Assembly: GCF_002831585.1 (NCBI RefSeq)
Contig: NZ_CP025113.1
Span: forward strand, 3,239,001 to 3,303,000
Reading direction: 5' to 3'
DNA length: 64,000 nucleotides
Origin: Bradyrhizobium sp. SK17
GTDB lineage: Bacteria; Pseudomonadota; Alphaproteobacteria; Rhizobiales; Xanthobacteraceae
The notes beneath the pieces are model-generated. The model ran no database searches and was not told the origin of the DNA. It was given only the letters and a program-made list of their open reading frames with translations. The stretch's first letter is position 1. Every line of letters begins with the position of its first letter. The translations under genes and the position numbers were made by a program. Shown piece after piece: positions 24,475-34,200 of this stretch.

Positions 24475-27400
24475 ATGAATCTCTCAAAATTCTTCATCGA
24501 CCGGCCGATCTTTGCCGGTGTGCTATCAATCCTGATCTTCCTGGCCGGCCTGATCTCGCTGCTGGCGATGCCGATCTCGGAATATCCCGACGTGGTGCCG
24601 CCCTCGGTGGTGGTGCGCGCGACCTATCCCGGCGCCAATCCGAAGGTGATCGCGGAGACCGTCGCGACGCCGATCGAGGAGCAGATCAACGGCGTCGAGG
24701 GCATGCTCTATATGTCGAGCCAGGCGACCACCGACGGCGCGATGACGCTGACGGTGACGTTCCGGCTCGGCACCGACCCCGACAAGGCGACCCAGCTGGT
24801 ACAGAACCGCGTGCAGCAGGCCGAGCCGCGCCTGCCGGCCGTGGTGCGCCAGCTCGGCATCATCACCAAGAAGAGCTCGCCCGACCTCACCATGGTCGTG
24901 CATCTGCTGTCGCCGAACAACCGCTACGACATGACGTATCTGCGCAATTACGCGGTGCTCAACGTCAAGGACCGGCTGGCGCGGATCGACGGCGTCGGCG
25001 ACGTCCAGCTCTATGGCGCCGGCGACTATTCGATGCGGGTCTGGGTCGACCCGCAGAAGGCCGCCGAGCATGCGCTGACCGCGAGCGACGTTGTGCGCGC
25101 GATCCAGGCGCAGAACGTCGAGGCGGCCGCCGGCGTGGTCGGTTCCTCGCCGAGCGTCAAGGGCCTCGACCTCCAGCTCTCGGTCAATGCCGAGGGCCGG
25201 CTGTCGACCGAGGAGCAGTTCGGCGACATCGTGGTCAAGACCGGCTCGGCCGGCGAGGTGGTGCGGCTGCGCGACGTCGCCCGGATCGAGCTCGGCGCCT
25301 CCGAATATGGCCTGCGCTCGCTGCTCGACAACAAGCAGGCGGTCGCGATCCCGATCTTCCAGGCGCCGGGATCGAACGCGCTGGAGATCTCCGACCATGT
25401 CCGCGCGACGATGGCCGAGATCAAGAAGAACATGCCGGAAGGCGTGTCGTACCAGATCGTCTACGATCCCACGCAATTCGTGCGCTCCTCGATCGAGGCC
25501 GTGGTCCACACGCTGCTCGAGGCCATCGTGCTGGTGGTGCTGGTGGTGATCCTGTTCCTGCAAACCTGGCGCGCCTCGATCATCCCCTTGATCGCGGTTC
25601 CGGTGTCGATCGTCGGCACGTTCGCGGTGATGCATGTGTTCGGCTTCTCGATCAACGCGCTCAGCCTGTTCGGCCTGGTGCTGGCGATCGGCATCGTGGT
25701 CGACGACGCCATCGTCGTGGTCGAGAATGTCGAACGCAACATCGAATCCGGCCTGTCGCCGCGCGATGCCACCAATCAGGCGATGCGCGAGGTGTCGGGC
25801 CCGATCATCGCGATCGCGCTGGTCCTGATCGCGGTGTTCGTGCCGCTGGCCTTCATCTCCGGCCTCACCGGGCAGTTCTACAAGCAGTTCGCGCTGACGA
25901 TTGCGATCTCCACCGTGATCTCGGCGATCAACTCGCTGACGTTGTCGCCGGCGCTGTCGGCGCTGCTGCTGAAGGGGCATCACGAGCCGAAGGACTGGCT
26001 GACCCGGATCATGGAAAGGTCGCTGGGCTGGTTCTTCCGGGGCTTCAACAAGGTCTTCACCAAGTCATCCGAGAACTACGGCCGCACCGTCACCAAGGTG
26101 ATCTACGGCAAGGCCGTCGTGATCGGGCTCTACGTGCTGCTCGTCGGGGTCACCGGCGTGCTGTTCAAGCAGGTGCCGAGCGGCTTCGTGCCGGGTCAGG
26201 ACAAGCAATATCTGGTCGGCTTCGCCCGGCTGCCCGACGGCGCGACGCTCGACCGCACCGAGGAGGTGATCCGCAAGATGAGCGACATCGCGCTGACCCA
26301 GCCCGGCGTCGAAAGCTCGGTGGCGTTCCCCGGCCTGTCGATCTCCGGCTTCACCAACTCCTCCAACGCCGGCATCGTGTTCTCGACCTTGAAGCCGTTC
26401 GATGAACGCAAGGACCCGTCGCTCTCCGGGCCGGCGATCGCGGCGGCGTTGAACAAGAAGTATGCAGGGATCCAGGATGCCTTCATCGCGATGTTCCCGC
26501 CGCCGCCGGTCAACGGCCTCGGCACCATCGGTGGCTTCAAGTTGCAGATCGAGGATCGCGCCGGCCTCGGCTATGAGGCGTTGAACGACGCGACCAAGGC
26601 GTTCATGGCTGCGATACAGAAGACGCCGGAGATCGCTGGCGCGTTCTCGAGCTTCCAGGTCAACGTGCCGCAGCTGTTCGCCGACATCGACCGTACCAAG
26701 GCATTGCAGCTCGGCGTGCCCGTGACGGAGGTGTTCAACACGCTGCAAATCTACCTCGGCTCCTACTATGTCAACGACTTCAACAAATTCGGCCGCACCT
26801 ATTCGGTCTATGTGCAGGCCGACGCGCCGTTCCGCGCGCGTGCCGACGACATCAGGCAGTTGAAGGTGCGTTCGTCGTCCGGCGACATGGTGCCGCTGTC
26901 GGCCTTGCTGAAGGTCCGCCAGAGCGCGGGTCCGGAGCGCGCGATCCGCTACAACGGCTTCCTGTCATCCGACATCAACGCCGCCGCGGCGCCGGGCTTT
27001 TCCTCCGGCCAGGCGCAGGAGGCGGCAACCCGGATCGCGGCGGAGGTGCTGCCGCCGGGCTTCGCCTTCGAATGGACCGACCTGACCTATCAGGAGTTCA
27101 TCGCCGGCAATTCCGGGCTCTGGGTATTCCCGCTCGCGATCCTCTTGGTGTTCCTGGTGCTCGCCGCGCTCTATGAGAGCCTGGCGCTGCCGCTCTCGAT
27201 CATCATGATCGTGCCGATGGGCCTGTTGGCCGCGATGTTCGGGGTCTGGCTGTCGAAGGGCGACAACAACGTCTTCACCCAGATCGGCCTGATCGTGCTG
27301 GTCGGATTGTCGGCCAAGAACGCCATCCTGATCGTCGAATTCGCACGCGAGCTCGAATTCGCCGGGCGCTCACCGATCAGGGCCGCGATCGAGGCGAGCC

Positions 27401-27657
27401 GGCTGCGGTTGCGGCCGATCCTGATGACGTCGATGGCGTTCATCATGGGCGTGCTGCCGCTGGTGCTCTCGACTGGCGCGGGCTCGGAGATGCGGCGCGC
27501 GATGGGCGTCGCGGTATTCTCCGGCATGATCGGCGTCACGATCTTCGGTCTGTTCCTGACGCCCGTGTTCTACGTTCTGCTGCGCAGCCTCACCGGTATG
27601 AAGCCGTTGACGCAGCACGGCGAGGCGACCATCCCTGGAAAAACACACGCGGCATGA
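24475..27657 (+). CDS. RND multidrug efflux permease (AcrB/MexF type)
   Basis: Predicted 1060-residue inner-membrane proton/drug antiporter with 12 spans in two homologous halves and two large periplasmic loops. It begins MNLSKFFIDRPIFAGVLSI. The proton-relay acids are seen as Asp-Asp in VLAIGIVVDDAIVVVENVER (span 4) and the Lys in GLSAKNAILIVEFA (span 10). Length is normal for hydrophobe/amphiphile efflux pumps. It is in operon with the adaptor and probably under the divergent TetR regulator. The last codons form the left arm of a terminator. Confidence 0.94.
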   Translation: MNLSKFFIDRPIFAGVLSILIFLAGLISLLAMPISEYPDVVPPSVVVRATYPGANPKVIAETVATPIEEQINGVEGMLYMSSQATTDGAMTLTVTFRLGTDPDKATQLVQNRVQQAEPRLPAVVRQLGIITKKSSPDLTMVVHLLSPNNRYDMTYLRNYAVLNVKDRLARIDGVGDVQLYGAGDYSMRVWVDPQKAAEHALTASDVVRAIQAQNVEAAAGVVGSSPSVKGLDLQLSVNAEGRLSTEEQFGDIVVKTGSAGEVVRLRDVARIELGASEYGLRSLLDNKQAVAIPIFQAPGSNALEISDHVRATMAEIKKNMPEGVSYQIVYDPTQFVRSSIEAVVHTLLEAIVLVVLVVILFLQTWRASIIPLIAVPVSIVGTFAVMHVFGFSINALSLFGLVLAIGIVVDDAIVVVENVERNIESGLSPRDATNQAMREVSGPIIAIALVLIAVFVPLAFISGLTGQFYKQFALTIAISTVISAINSLTLSPALSALLLKGHHEPKDWLTRIMERSLGWFFRGFNKVFTKSSENYGRTVTKVIYGKAVVIGLYVLLVGVTGVLFKQVPSGFVPGQDKQYLVGFARLPDGATLDRTEEVIRKMSDIALTQPGVESSVAFPGLSISGFTNSSNAGIVFSTLKPFDERKDPSLSGPAIAAALNKKYAGIQDAFIAMFPPPPVNGLGTIGGFKLQIEDRAGLGYEALNDATKAFMAAIQKTPEIAGAFSSFQVNVPQLFADIDRTKALQLGVPVTEVFNTLQIYLGSYYVNDFNKFGRTYSVYVQADAPFRARADDIRQLKVRSSSGDMVPLSALLKVRQSAGPERAIRYNGFLSSDINAAAAPGFSSGQAQEAATRIAAEVLPPGFAFEWTDLTYQEFIAGNSGLWVFPLAILLVFLVLAALYESLALPLSIIMIVPMGLLAAMFGVWLSKGDNNVFTQIGLIVLVGLSAKNAILIVEFARELEFAGRSPIRAAIEASRLRLRPILMTSMAFIMGVLPLVLSTGAGSEMRRAMGVAVFSGMIGVTIFGLFLTPVFYVLLRSLTGMKPLTQHGEATIPGKTHAA

Positions 27658-27675
27658 TGCCGCGTGTGTTTTTCC
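27637..27675. terminator. long perfect hairpin overlapping the RND permease stop codon
   Basis: A 19-bp arm (27637-27655, GGAAAAACACACGCGGCAT) is exactly complementary to 27657-27675 around one central G. The TGA stop at 27655-27657 lies at the loop. The distal arm ends in TTTTTCC, giving a T-run for the plus strand, and symmetry gives one for the minus strand, so it can serve the efflux operon and the convergent small gene. Confidence 0.85.
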
Positions 27676-27706
27676 CTTCTGTCAGTCTCGTGTCAGTTTG
27701 AAGGAA

Positions 27707-27925
27707 TCAGGCTGCGATATCGAGCAGCAATTGTGACGAACCGCGGACCAGCACCTTGCGGCCCGCGGGTGTGAGTTCAAACGAGTCGCCTCGCACCGCG
27801 ACATAGCCGAGCGTGATCAGGCTTTCGACGGCAAAGCGGTTCAGCCGCGAGGGGTTTGCTGCGGGCGCCCGCAACGCTTTCAACGCATCCCACTGATCTG
27901 GTCTGAGTTCGAGTTCTTCGCTCAT
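27707..27925 (-). CDS. small conserved-type hypothetical protein, winged-helix-like
   Basis: Predicted 72-residue soluble protein. The sequence SLITLGYVAVRGDSFELTPA with GRKVLV reads like the wing and last helix of a small winged-helix domain, so DNA binding is possible but unproven. The ATG at 27925 is preferred over 27991 because GGAG is nearby and the extra residues are not protein-like. It converges on the RND operon terminator. I do not recognise a named family. Confidence 0.6.
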   Translation of the reverse strand: MSEELELRPDQWDALKALRAPAANPSRLNRFAVESLITLGYVAVRGDSFELTPAGRKVLVRGSSQLLLDIAA

Positions 27926-28153
27926 TGGTCTAGGCACTCCAGGAATTTCTGCGTGCCAGATACAGAGCGCAGATGAATTTCGTACGACCACAACGAGTCA
28001 GGATTTCGATTTATGTGGACGCCTCGTCACATCGCCGTGTCATTGGAATAATTCAATTTTTTCGAATCATTGCGATGCAATGCCACGTGATTTCGTCACA
28101 GAGATTAATCGCACGCGGTCACATCGGTTAATCATCTCGATCGAAGCGGCGGG

Positions 28154-28954
28154 TTAACCGCGCCGCACGCTTGCGCCGCCATCGACCGGCAACGTGACAC
28201 CGGTCACGAAGTTGGCTTCGTCGGAGGCGAGGAACAGCGCGGCGTTGGCGACATCCCAGCCGGTGCCCATCTTGTGGCGCAGCGGCACCTTGCTGTCGCG
28301 TTCGGCCTCGACCTCGGCGCGGCTCTTCTTGAACTCCCGCGCCCGCGTATCGACCGCCATCGGCGTGTTCATCAATCCCGGCAGGATCACATTGGCGCGA
28401 ATGCCGTATTGCGCATTCTGGTAGGCGAGCTGCTCGGTGAAGGCGATCATCGCCGACTTGGTCGCCTTGTAGGCGACGTAAGGGTAGGTCGTGATCGCGG
28501 CTATCGACGAGATGTTGATGATGGAGCCGCCCTGTTGCTTGCGCATGATCGGGATCACATGCTTGGCGGCGAGGATGCAGCTCTTCAGATTGATCGCCAC
28601 ACAGCGGTCGAACGCCTCCTCTGATATGTCGAGCAGCTCGGCGTCGCCGCCGGAGAGGCTGACGCCGACGTTGTTGTGCAGGATGTCGACGCTGCCCCAG
28701 CGGCCATGCGCATCCGCGACCATCGCCTTGATGTCGGCATTTTTGGTGACGTCGGCCTTGAAGGCGACCGACGTGCCGCCCTTGGCCGCGATCAGGTCGA
28801 CGGTCTCCTGCGCCGATGCCAGATTGTGATCGACGCACAGCACCCTGGCGCCTTCGCGGGCGAATGTCAGCGCGGTGGCACGGCCGTTGCCGATGCCCTC
28901 GCCGGGGCTCTGGCCGGCGCCGACGACGATGGCGACGCGATCTTTCAGGCGCAT
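28154..28954 (-). CDS. short-chain dehydrogenase/reductase (SDR)
   Basis: Predicted 266-residue NAD(P)-dependent oxidoreductase. The cofactor motif is GAGQSPGEGIGNGRATA, a modified TGxxxGIG with a short insertion. NNVGVSL replaces NNAG, and the catalytic residues are Ser in NISSIAA and YxxxK in VAYKATKSA. The C-terminal SDEANFVTGVTLPVDGGASVRRG is classical. Asp in LCVDHN after beta-2 suggests NAD preference. It follows the CMD gene by 1 bp on the same strand, third in the hot-dog/CMD/SDR operon; likely a hydroxyacyl or alcohol dehydrogenase step of a catabolic path. Confidence 0.9.
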   Translation of the reverse strand: MRLKDRVAIVVGAGQSPGEGIGNGRATALTFAREGARVLCVDHNLASAQETVDLIAAKGGTSVAFKADVTKNADIKAMVADAHGRWGSVDILHNNVGVSLSGGDAELLDISEEAFDRCVAINLKSCILAAKHVIPIMRKQQGGSIINISSIAAITTYPYVAYKATKSAMIAFTEQLAYQNAQYGIRANVILPGLMNTPMAVDTRAREFKKSRAEVEAERDSKVPLRHKMGTGWDVANAALFLASDEANFVTGVTLPVDGGASVRRG

Positions 28955-28955
28955 C

Positions 28956-29510
28956 TCACTTCACTCCCGGGATCGGGTACTGTTGCAGTACCTCTTTGTA
29001 GGTGGGTTCGTTGTCGATCTGCATGGTGGCGAGCACACGCACCACGGCGCAGTAGAACGCGATGGTCAGCACCAGATCGGTCATGTGCTCGTCGGACAGT
29101 TCTCGCTTGATCTCGGCGAACGTCGCATCCGACATCGCGAGCTCGCGCACCATCTCGCGGGCGCCCCTGAGGATCGCCTTCGCCAGCGGCTCGAGCCTGG
29201 ACGGCTTACCCTCGGTCTCCGCGATCAGGCCTTTGATGTCCTCGTCAGTGACGCCGAACTCCTTGCCGATCTTCACATGATGGGTGAATTCGTACTCGGA
29301 CTTCTCCAGCCAGCCGACCTGAAGGATCGCAAGCTCGCGCAATCGCGGATCGAGCTTGCTCTTGAAGCGGATGTAGCCGCCGATGCCGTTGAAGGCCCGC
29401 GCCATATCCGGCGAGTTCACCAGAAGCTTGTGCAGATTGGTGTTGCGCTTGAGCATGTCGCGATATTCGGGGGCGACCTGATCGGCTTCGAGATAGGGCA
29501 GGCGGGCCAT
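28956..29510 (-). CDS. carboxymuconolactone decarboxylase (CMD) family protein
   Basis: Predicted 184-residue all-helical CMD/AhpD-like protein. The core is DPRLRELAILQVGWLEKSEYEFTHHVKIG. It has no CxxC pair, so it is unlikely to be an AhpD-type peroxidase and fits the decarboxylase-like subgroup with EYEFTHH. C-terminal helices include LTIAFYCAVVRVLATMQID. It lies 42 bp after the hot-dog gene, with the SDR gene following at once. The reaction is unknown. Confidence 0.87.
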   Translation of the reverse strand: MARLPYLEADQVAPEYRDMLKRNTNLHKLLVNSPDMARAFNGIGGYIRFKSKLDPRLRELAILQVGWLEKSEYEFTHHVKIGKEFGVTDEDIKGLIAETEGKPSRLEPLAKAILRGAREMVRELAMSDATFAEIKRELSDEHMTDLVLTIAFYCAVVRVLATMQIDNEPTYKEVLQQYPIPGVK

Positions 29511-29552
29511 TGTTGTTGTCCTTGGTTCGGCAGCTTGCGGAAATGGGGCCGG

Positions 29553-30503
29553 TCAGCCGTAGAGCGCTTTGTGTTCGCTTTCGTAGTTGGCGTAGGAGTC
29601 CTTCATGCTGGCGCCGTTCAGCAGCATGGTCGCGACCACGGTGTTGTCGACATCGAACACGGTCGAGCGCACCCACATGCTTTCGGTGCGCTTGCTGCCG
29701 GAGAGCGCCACCACCTCGCGTTCGACCCAATAGGTCTCGCCCGGCAACAGCGGCCCGCGCAGCAGCCGGATCTCCTGGTCGGCGAACAGCCCGACGGCGG
29801 GGCCGCGGACCGGCAGCCGGTCCTCGCGCGCGCGGTACTGGAACAGCACGCTCAGCACCTCCATCGGGATGATGGCGCGGCCCCAGGGATTATGCTCCAG
29901 CGAATAATAGTCCGACGGCTCGGTGATCACCTTGAGCTTGTCGGCCAGCGAGAACGGATAGAGATCGCCCATGTTCTGGTCGAAATCCATCTTGATCGCC
30001 TGGCGCGGCGTCTTCATGCCGACCTTGATGTCGGCCAGGATCACGGGATCGGTCAGCGGCTTCAATTCGCCGATCCGATGGCTCAGCGCTGTCTCGGTGC
30101 CGTCGCCGTCGATCGAGGCGGTGCCGCGCAGGATCTCGGTGCCGTCGCGCTTGATCATGCCGATCGCGCAAACGGTCTGGCCCGGCTTCGGCTTCTCGAT
30201 CTGGGCCTGCACCTCCTCGCCTTCGAACACCGGGTTGCGGTAGTGTGCGGACAGGCATCCGGTCATGAACCAGGCACGGCCCCAGATCCGCTCGCAAAGC
30301 GGCGCGAACTGGCTGAAATGGGTCGGCCCCTCGATGGTACCGCCGCGGAAGCCGAGCTTCTGCGCGGTTGCGTCGTCGTGGATCGACGCGTGAGAGTCGT
30401 AGGTCTGGGCTTGCAGCATCTGCTTCGGGCTGCGCCAGGGACCCGCCAGCAGGTTGTCTTTCTCCACGATTTCCGTCGTGAACGCGGATTCGACTCTGAT
30501 CAT
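29553..30503 (-). CDS. MaoC/FAS1-like double hot-dog dehydratase
   Basis: Predicted 316-residue protein with two hot-dog-like halves. The first contains SHASIHDDATAQKLGFRGGT followed by IEGPTHFSQF, similar to the Asp-His hydration site of MaoC-type enoyl-CoA hydratases. The second half contains RGPAVGLFADQEIRLLRGPL. A hydratase or thioesterase role on an acyl-CoA is likely, but the substrate is not known. It leads the three-gene minus operon and is divergent from the indolepyruvate oxidoreductase, with 214 bp between starts. Confidence 0.75.
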   Translation of the reverse strand: MIRVESAFTTEIVEKDNLLAGPWRSPKQMLQAQTYDSHASIHDDATAQKLGFRGGTIEGPTHFSQFAPLCERIWGRAWFMTGCLSAHYRNPVFEGEEVQAQIEKPKPGQTVCAIGMIKRDGTEILRGTASIDGDGTETALSHRIGELKPLTDPVILADIKVGMKTPRQAIKMDFDQNMGDLYPFSLADKLKVITEPSDYYSLEHNPWGRAIIPMEVLSVLFQYRAREDRLPVRGPAVGLFADQEIRLLRGPLLPGETYWVEREVVALSGSKRTESMWVRSTVFDVDNTVVATMLLNGASMKDSYANYESEHKALYG

Positions 30504-30625
30504 CCTTGGTCTCCCTCTGGGCGCACCGTTTCAAAGATGCCGGGGTTCGGCAAGCCTCGCAGAACAATCAAGGTCTCGCAGGCGCAACATCGAGATATGT
30601 GCTCCGGCCATGGAACAGGGCTGTT

Positions 30626-30665
30626 CATGCATAACAAAAGCAGTGCATGCTGATGCATGATCATG
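30626..30665. promoter_or_regulatory. cluster of ATGCAT/TGCATG palindromes between divergent operons
   Basis: CATGCAT (30626-30632), TGCATGC (30644-30650), ATGCATGA (30653-30660) and ATCATG follow each other within 40 bp, about 55-90 bp before the oxidoreductase start. The repeated self-complementary TGCA core suggests an operator for an unknown regulator shared by the two divergent units. Confidence 0.4.
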
Positions 30666-30717
30666 GACAGACAATGAGACCGGTTCGGACCGGCGTGATT
30701 GACCGACGGGGAAACTG

Positions 30718-33700
30718 ATGACGCTGATGGACGTTGGACTGGACGACAAATACCGGTTGGACACGAAGCGAATCTTTCTTTCCGGTACCCAGGCGCTGGT
30801 CCGACTGCCGATGTTGCAGCGCGAACGCGACCGCGCCAACGGGCTCAATACCGCGGGTTTCATCTCCGGTTACCGCGGCTCGCCGCTCGGCATGTATGAT
30901 CACGCGCTGTGGCGGGCGAAATCGTTCCTCAAAGAGCACGACATCGCCTTCGTTCCCGGCCTCAATGAGGATCTGGCGGCGACCGCGGTGTGGGGCAGCC
31001 AGCAGGTCGGCATGTTTCCCGGCGCCAAGGTCGATGGCGTGTTCGGCATCTGGTACGGCAAGGGGCCCGGCGTCGACCGTTCGCTCGATGCGCTCAAGCA
31101 CGCCAATTCCGCCGGCACCTCGCCGAATGGCGGCGTGATTGCGCTCGCCGGCGACGACCATGGCTGCCAGTCCTCGACGCTTGCGCACCAGAGCGAGCAG
31201 GTGTTCGCCTCGGCGCTGATGCCGGTGGTCAATCCGGCGACGTTGCAGGATTATCTTGACCTCGGCATCCTCGGCTTTGCGCTGTCGCGCTATTCCGGCT
31301 GCTGGGTCGGCTTCAAGGCGATCTCCGAGACGGTCGAGAGCTCGGCCTCGATCGTCAGCGATCCCGATCGCATCAGGATCATCATGCCGGACGACTTCGA
31401 GATGCCGCCGGGCGGCCTCTCGATCCGCTGGCCGGATCCGCCGCTCGAGGCCGAACGGCGGCTGCATGGTCCGAAGATGGAAGCGGTCGCGGCGTTCGCC
31501 CGCGCCAACCGGTTCGACCGCATCGTGCTGGATTCCAAGCCGGCGCGGCTCGGCATCATGGCGACCGGCAAGGCCTATCTCGATCTGCGCCAGGCGCTCG
31601 CCGATCTCGGCATCACCGATGCCGATGCACAGGCGCTGGGCCTGCGCATCTACAAGGTGGCGCTGACCTGGCCGCTCGAAGCGCGCGGCGCACGCGCGTT
31701 CGCCGAAGGCTTGCAGGATGTGCTGGTGGTCGAGGAGAAGCGCGGCTTCATCGAGGATCAACTGATCCGCATCCTCTACAACATGGACGCCTCCAGGCGT
31801 CCCTCGGTGGTTGGCAAGCGCGACGAGAGCGGCGCGCCGCTGTTGCCGAGCGAGGGCGAGCTGACGCCGACCATGGTCGCTGCCGCCGTGGTGGCGCGGC
31901 TGCGCAAGCTCGGCCATCGCAGTCCGCTGCTGGAGCAGCGGCTCGCCAAACTCGAGGCGTTCGATCGCCCGGCCGAGGGCGTCGGCGCCGCGAAGCTGGC
32001 GCGCACGCCGTATTTCTGCTCGGGCTGTCCGCACAATTCGTCGACCAAGATTCCCGAGGGCAGCCGCGCCATGGCCGGCATCGGCTGTCACGGCATGGCG
32101 CTGTCGGTGCCGAACCGCAACACCCAGACCATCTCGCACATGGGCGCGGAGGGCGTCAGCTGGATCGGGCAGGCGCCGTTCACCAGCGAACAGCACGTGT
32201 TCCAGAATCTCGGCGACGGCACTTACACCCATTCCGGTTTGCTGGCGCTGCGCGCGGCGGCCGCCGCCGGCGTCAACATCACCTACAAGATCCTCTACAA
32301 CGATGCCGTGGCGATGACCGGCGGCCAGCCCGCCGAAGGCGGCTTCAACGTGGCGCAGATCGCGCATCAGGTCTGGGCGGAGGGCACCAAGAAGCTTGCG
32401 ATCGTGTCCGACGATCCGGACAAATATCCCGCCAATTATTTCCCCTCCGGTGCCACCATCCACCATCGTCGCGAGCTCGACGCCGTGCAGCGCACCTTGC
32501 GCGAGATCGAGGGCCTCACCGTCCTGATCTACGACCAGACCTGCGCCGCCGAGAAGCGCCGCCGCCGCAAGCGCGGGCTGTTTCCCGATCCGGCCAAGCG
32601 CGTCTTCATCAACGAGCGGGTCTGCGAAGGCTGCGGCGACTGCTCGGTGGCGTCGAACTGCGTCTCGGTGCAGCCGCTGGAGACCGAGCTCGGCCGCAAG
32701 CGCCGCATCGATCAGTCGAACTGCAACAAGGATTTCTCCTGCATCGAGGGCTTTTGCCCGAGCTTCGTGATGGTGCAGGATCCCAAGCTGCGCAAGGCCG
32801 ACCGCACCGCCGCCGATCCCAAGGCGCTGTTCGCCGACTTGCCGACGCCAGCCGCGAGCGCGTTGAGTGCGCCCTACAACATCCTGATCACCGGCATCGG
32901 CGGCACCGGCGTCATCACCATCGGCGCGCTGCTCGGCATGGCCGCGCATGTCGAGGGGCTGGCCTGCTCGACGCTCGACTTCACCGGCCTGTCGCAGAAG
33001 AACGGCGCGGTCATGAGCCATGTCCGGCTGGCGCCCGCCTCCGACATGCTGACCACGGTCCGCATCGCGCCCGGCAATGCCAATCTGATCCTCGGCTGCG
33101 ACCTCGTCGTCGCCACCAGCGTGCCGGCGCTGAGCCGTGCCGAGCGCGGCGTCACCCGCGCCGTCGTCAACGCCGACCTGCTGCCGACCGCGAGCTTCGT
33201 GATCGATCCGGATATCGATTTCGAGGCCAGCTCGATGCGCGATGCGCTGAACGGCGCGGTGCGGCCTGACGATCTCGACATCCTCGATGCCACGGGGCTT
33301 GCGACCGCGCTGATGGGCGACAGCATCGCCACCAACGCCTTCATGCTCGGCTTCGCGTTCCAGCGCGGCGCGATCCCGCTGTCGCTGGAGGCGATCCTGA
33401 AGGCGATCGAGCTCAACGGCGCCGCCATCGAGATGAACAAGACCGCGTTCTCGTGGGGCCGGCTCGCCGCGCACGACCTGCAACGCGTGATCAGCGCCGC
33501 GCGCTTCAAGAATGCAGGCACAGCGCCAGCGAAGAAGACGCTCGACGAGGCGATCGCGTTCCGCGCCAAATTCCTCACCGACTATCAGGACGCGGCCTAC
33601 GCCAAGCGCTATCTCGACGACGTCGCGCGCGTCCGCACCGCCGAGACCACGGCGGCGCCGGGCTCGCAGGATCTGACCGAGGCTTTTGCAAAAGGCCTGT

Positions 33701-34191
33701 TCAAGCTGATGGCCTACAAGGACGAATACGAGGTCGCGCGGCTCTATTCCGACGGCGAATTCAGCAAGGCGTTGCGCGAGCAGTTCGAGGGCAATTCCGC
33801 CCTGAAGGTGCTGCTGGCGCCGCCGCTATTGGCGCAGCGCGATCCGGTCACCGGGCGCTTGCAGAAGCGCGAATTCGGGCCGTGGATCTTCAAGGCATTC
33901 GGGCTGCTGGCGCGGCTGAAGGGCCTGCGCGGCACCGGGTTCGACATCTTCGGCTACACCGCGGAGCGCAAGATGGAGCGCGCATTGCCGGTGGAGTATT
34001 CGGCGATGATCCTGCGTCATCTCGACGGCAACAAGCCGTTCGATTTGCCGCGCATGGTGGCGCTGGCGAAGGCTGCGGACCTCGTGCGCGGCTATGGCCA
34101 CATCAAGGAAGGCAACGTCGCCCGCTATCGCACCGAATGCGCGCGGCTGGAGCGCGCGATCGGCCAGCCGTTGGCGCAGGCGGCTGAATAG
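30718..34191 (+). CDS. indolepyruvate ferredoxin oxidoreductase family protein, single chain
   Basis: Predicted 1157-residue fusion of the alpha and beta (IorA and IorB-like) parts of a 2-oxoacid:ferredoxin oxidoreductase, giving oxidative decarboxylation of aryl or branched 2-oxoacids to acyl-CoA. Residues 1-350 form the N-terminal pyrimidine-type domain (GYRGSPLGMYD). Around 430-580 is the thiamine-diphosphate domain (YFCSGCPHNSSTK, GIGCHGMA, GGQPAEGG). Cysteines near 635-680 (CEGCGDCSVASNC, CNKDFSCIEGFC) bind iron-sulfur. The gamma-type domain near 720 has ITGIGGTGVITIGALLG. Full length for the aerobic proteobacterial class. Substrate is not certain. Confidence 0.9.
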   Translation: MTLMDVGLDDKYRLDTKRIFLSGTQALVRLPMLQRERDRANGLNTAGFISGYRGSPLGMYDHALWRAKSFLKEHDIAFVPGLNEDLAATAVWGSQQVGMFPGAKVDGVFGIWYGKGPGVDRSLDALKHANSAGTSPNGGVIALAGDDHGCQSSTLAHQSEQVFASALMPVVNPATLQDYLDLGILGFALSRYSGCWVGFKAISETVESSASIVSDPDRIRIIMPDDFEMPPGGLSIRWPDPPLEAERRLHGPKMEAVAAFARANRFDRIVLDSKPARLGIMATGKAYLDLRQALADLGITDADAQALGLRIYKVALTWPLEARGARAFAEGLQDVLVVEEKRGFIEDQLIRILYNMDASRRPSVVGKRDESGAPLLPSEGELTPTMVAAAVVARLRKLGHRSPLLEQRLAKLEAFDRPAEGVGAAKLARTPYFCSGCPHNSSTKIPEGSRAMAGIGCHGMALSVPNRNTQTISHMGAEGVSWIGQAPFTSEQHVFQNLGDGTYTHSGLLALRAAAAAGVNITYKILYNDAVAMTGGQPAEGGFNVAQIAHQVWAEGTKKLAIVSDDPDKYPANYFPSGATIHHRRELDAVQRTLREIEGLTVLIYDQTCAAEKRRRRKRGLFPDPAKRVFINERVCEGCGDCSVASNCVSVQPLETELGRKRRIDQSNCNKDFSCIEGFCPSFVMVQDPKLRKADRTAADPKALFADLPTPAASALSAPYNILITGIGGTGVITIGALLGMAAHVEGLACSTLDFTGLSQKNGAVMSHVRLAPASDMLTTVRIAPGNANLILGCDLVVATSVPALSRAERGVTRAVVNADLLPTASFVIDPDIDFEASSMRDALNGAVRPDDLDILDATGLATALMGDSIATNAFMLGFAFQRGAIPLSLEAILKAIELNGAAIEMNKTAFSWGRLAAHDLQRVISAARFKNAGTAPAKKTLDEAIAFRAKFLTDYQDAAYAKRYLDDVARVRTAETTAAPGSQDLTEAFAKGLFKLMAYKDEYEVARLYSDGEFSKALREQFEGNSALKVLLAPPLLAQRDPVTGRLQKREFGPWIFKAFGLLARLKGLRGTGFDIFGYTAERKMERALPVEYSAMILRHLDGNKPFDLPRMVALAKAADLVRGYGHIKEGNVARYRTECARLERAIGQPLAQAAE

Positions 34192-34200
34192 GGCAGAGCG

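Noticed and set aside
24526..25983. Long minus-strand frame inside the RND permease
   Set aside because: Its Asp/His/Arg-rich composition mirrors the codon bias of the real gene; no motif or ribosome site.
28956..29510. AhpD-type alkyl hydroperoxide reductase
   Set aside because: The protein has no CxxC in the catalytic helix.
30661..33483. Very long open frame on the minus strand (about 940 codons)
   Set aside because: It is antisense to the indolepyruvate oxidoreductase, has Arg/His/Gly-rich composition typical of GC-rich shadow frames and no recognisable domain.
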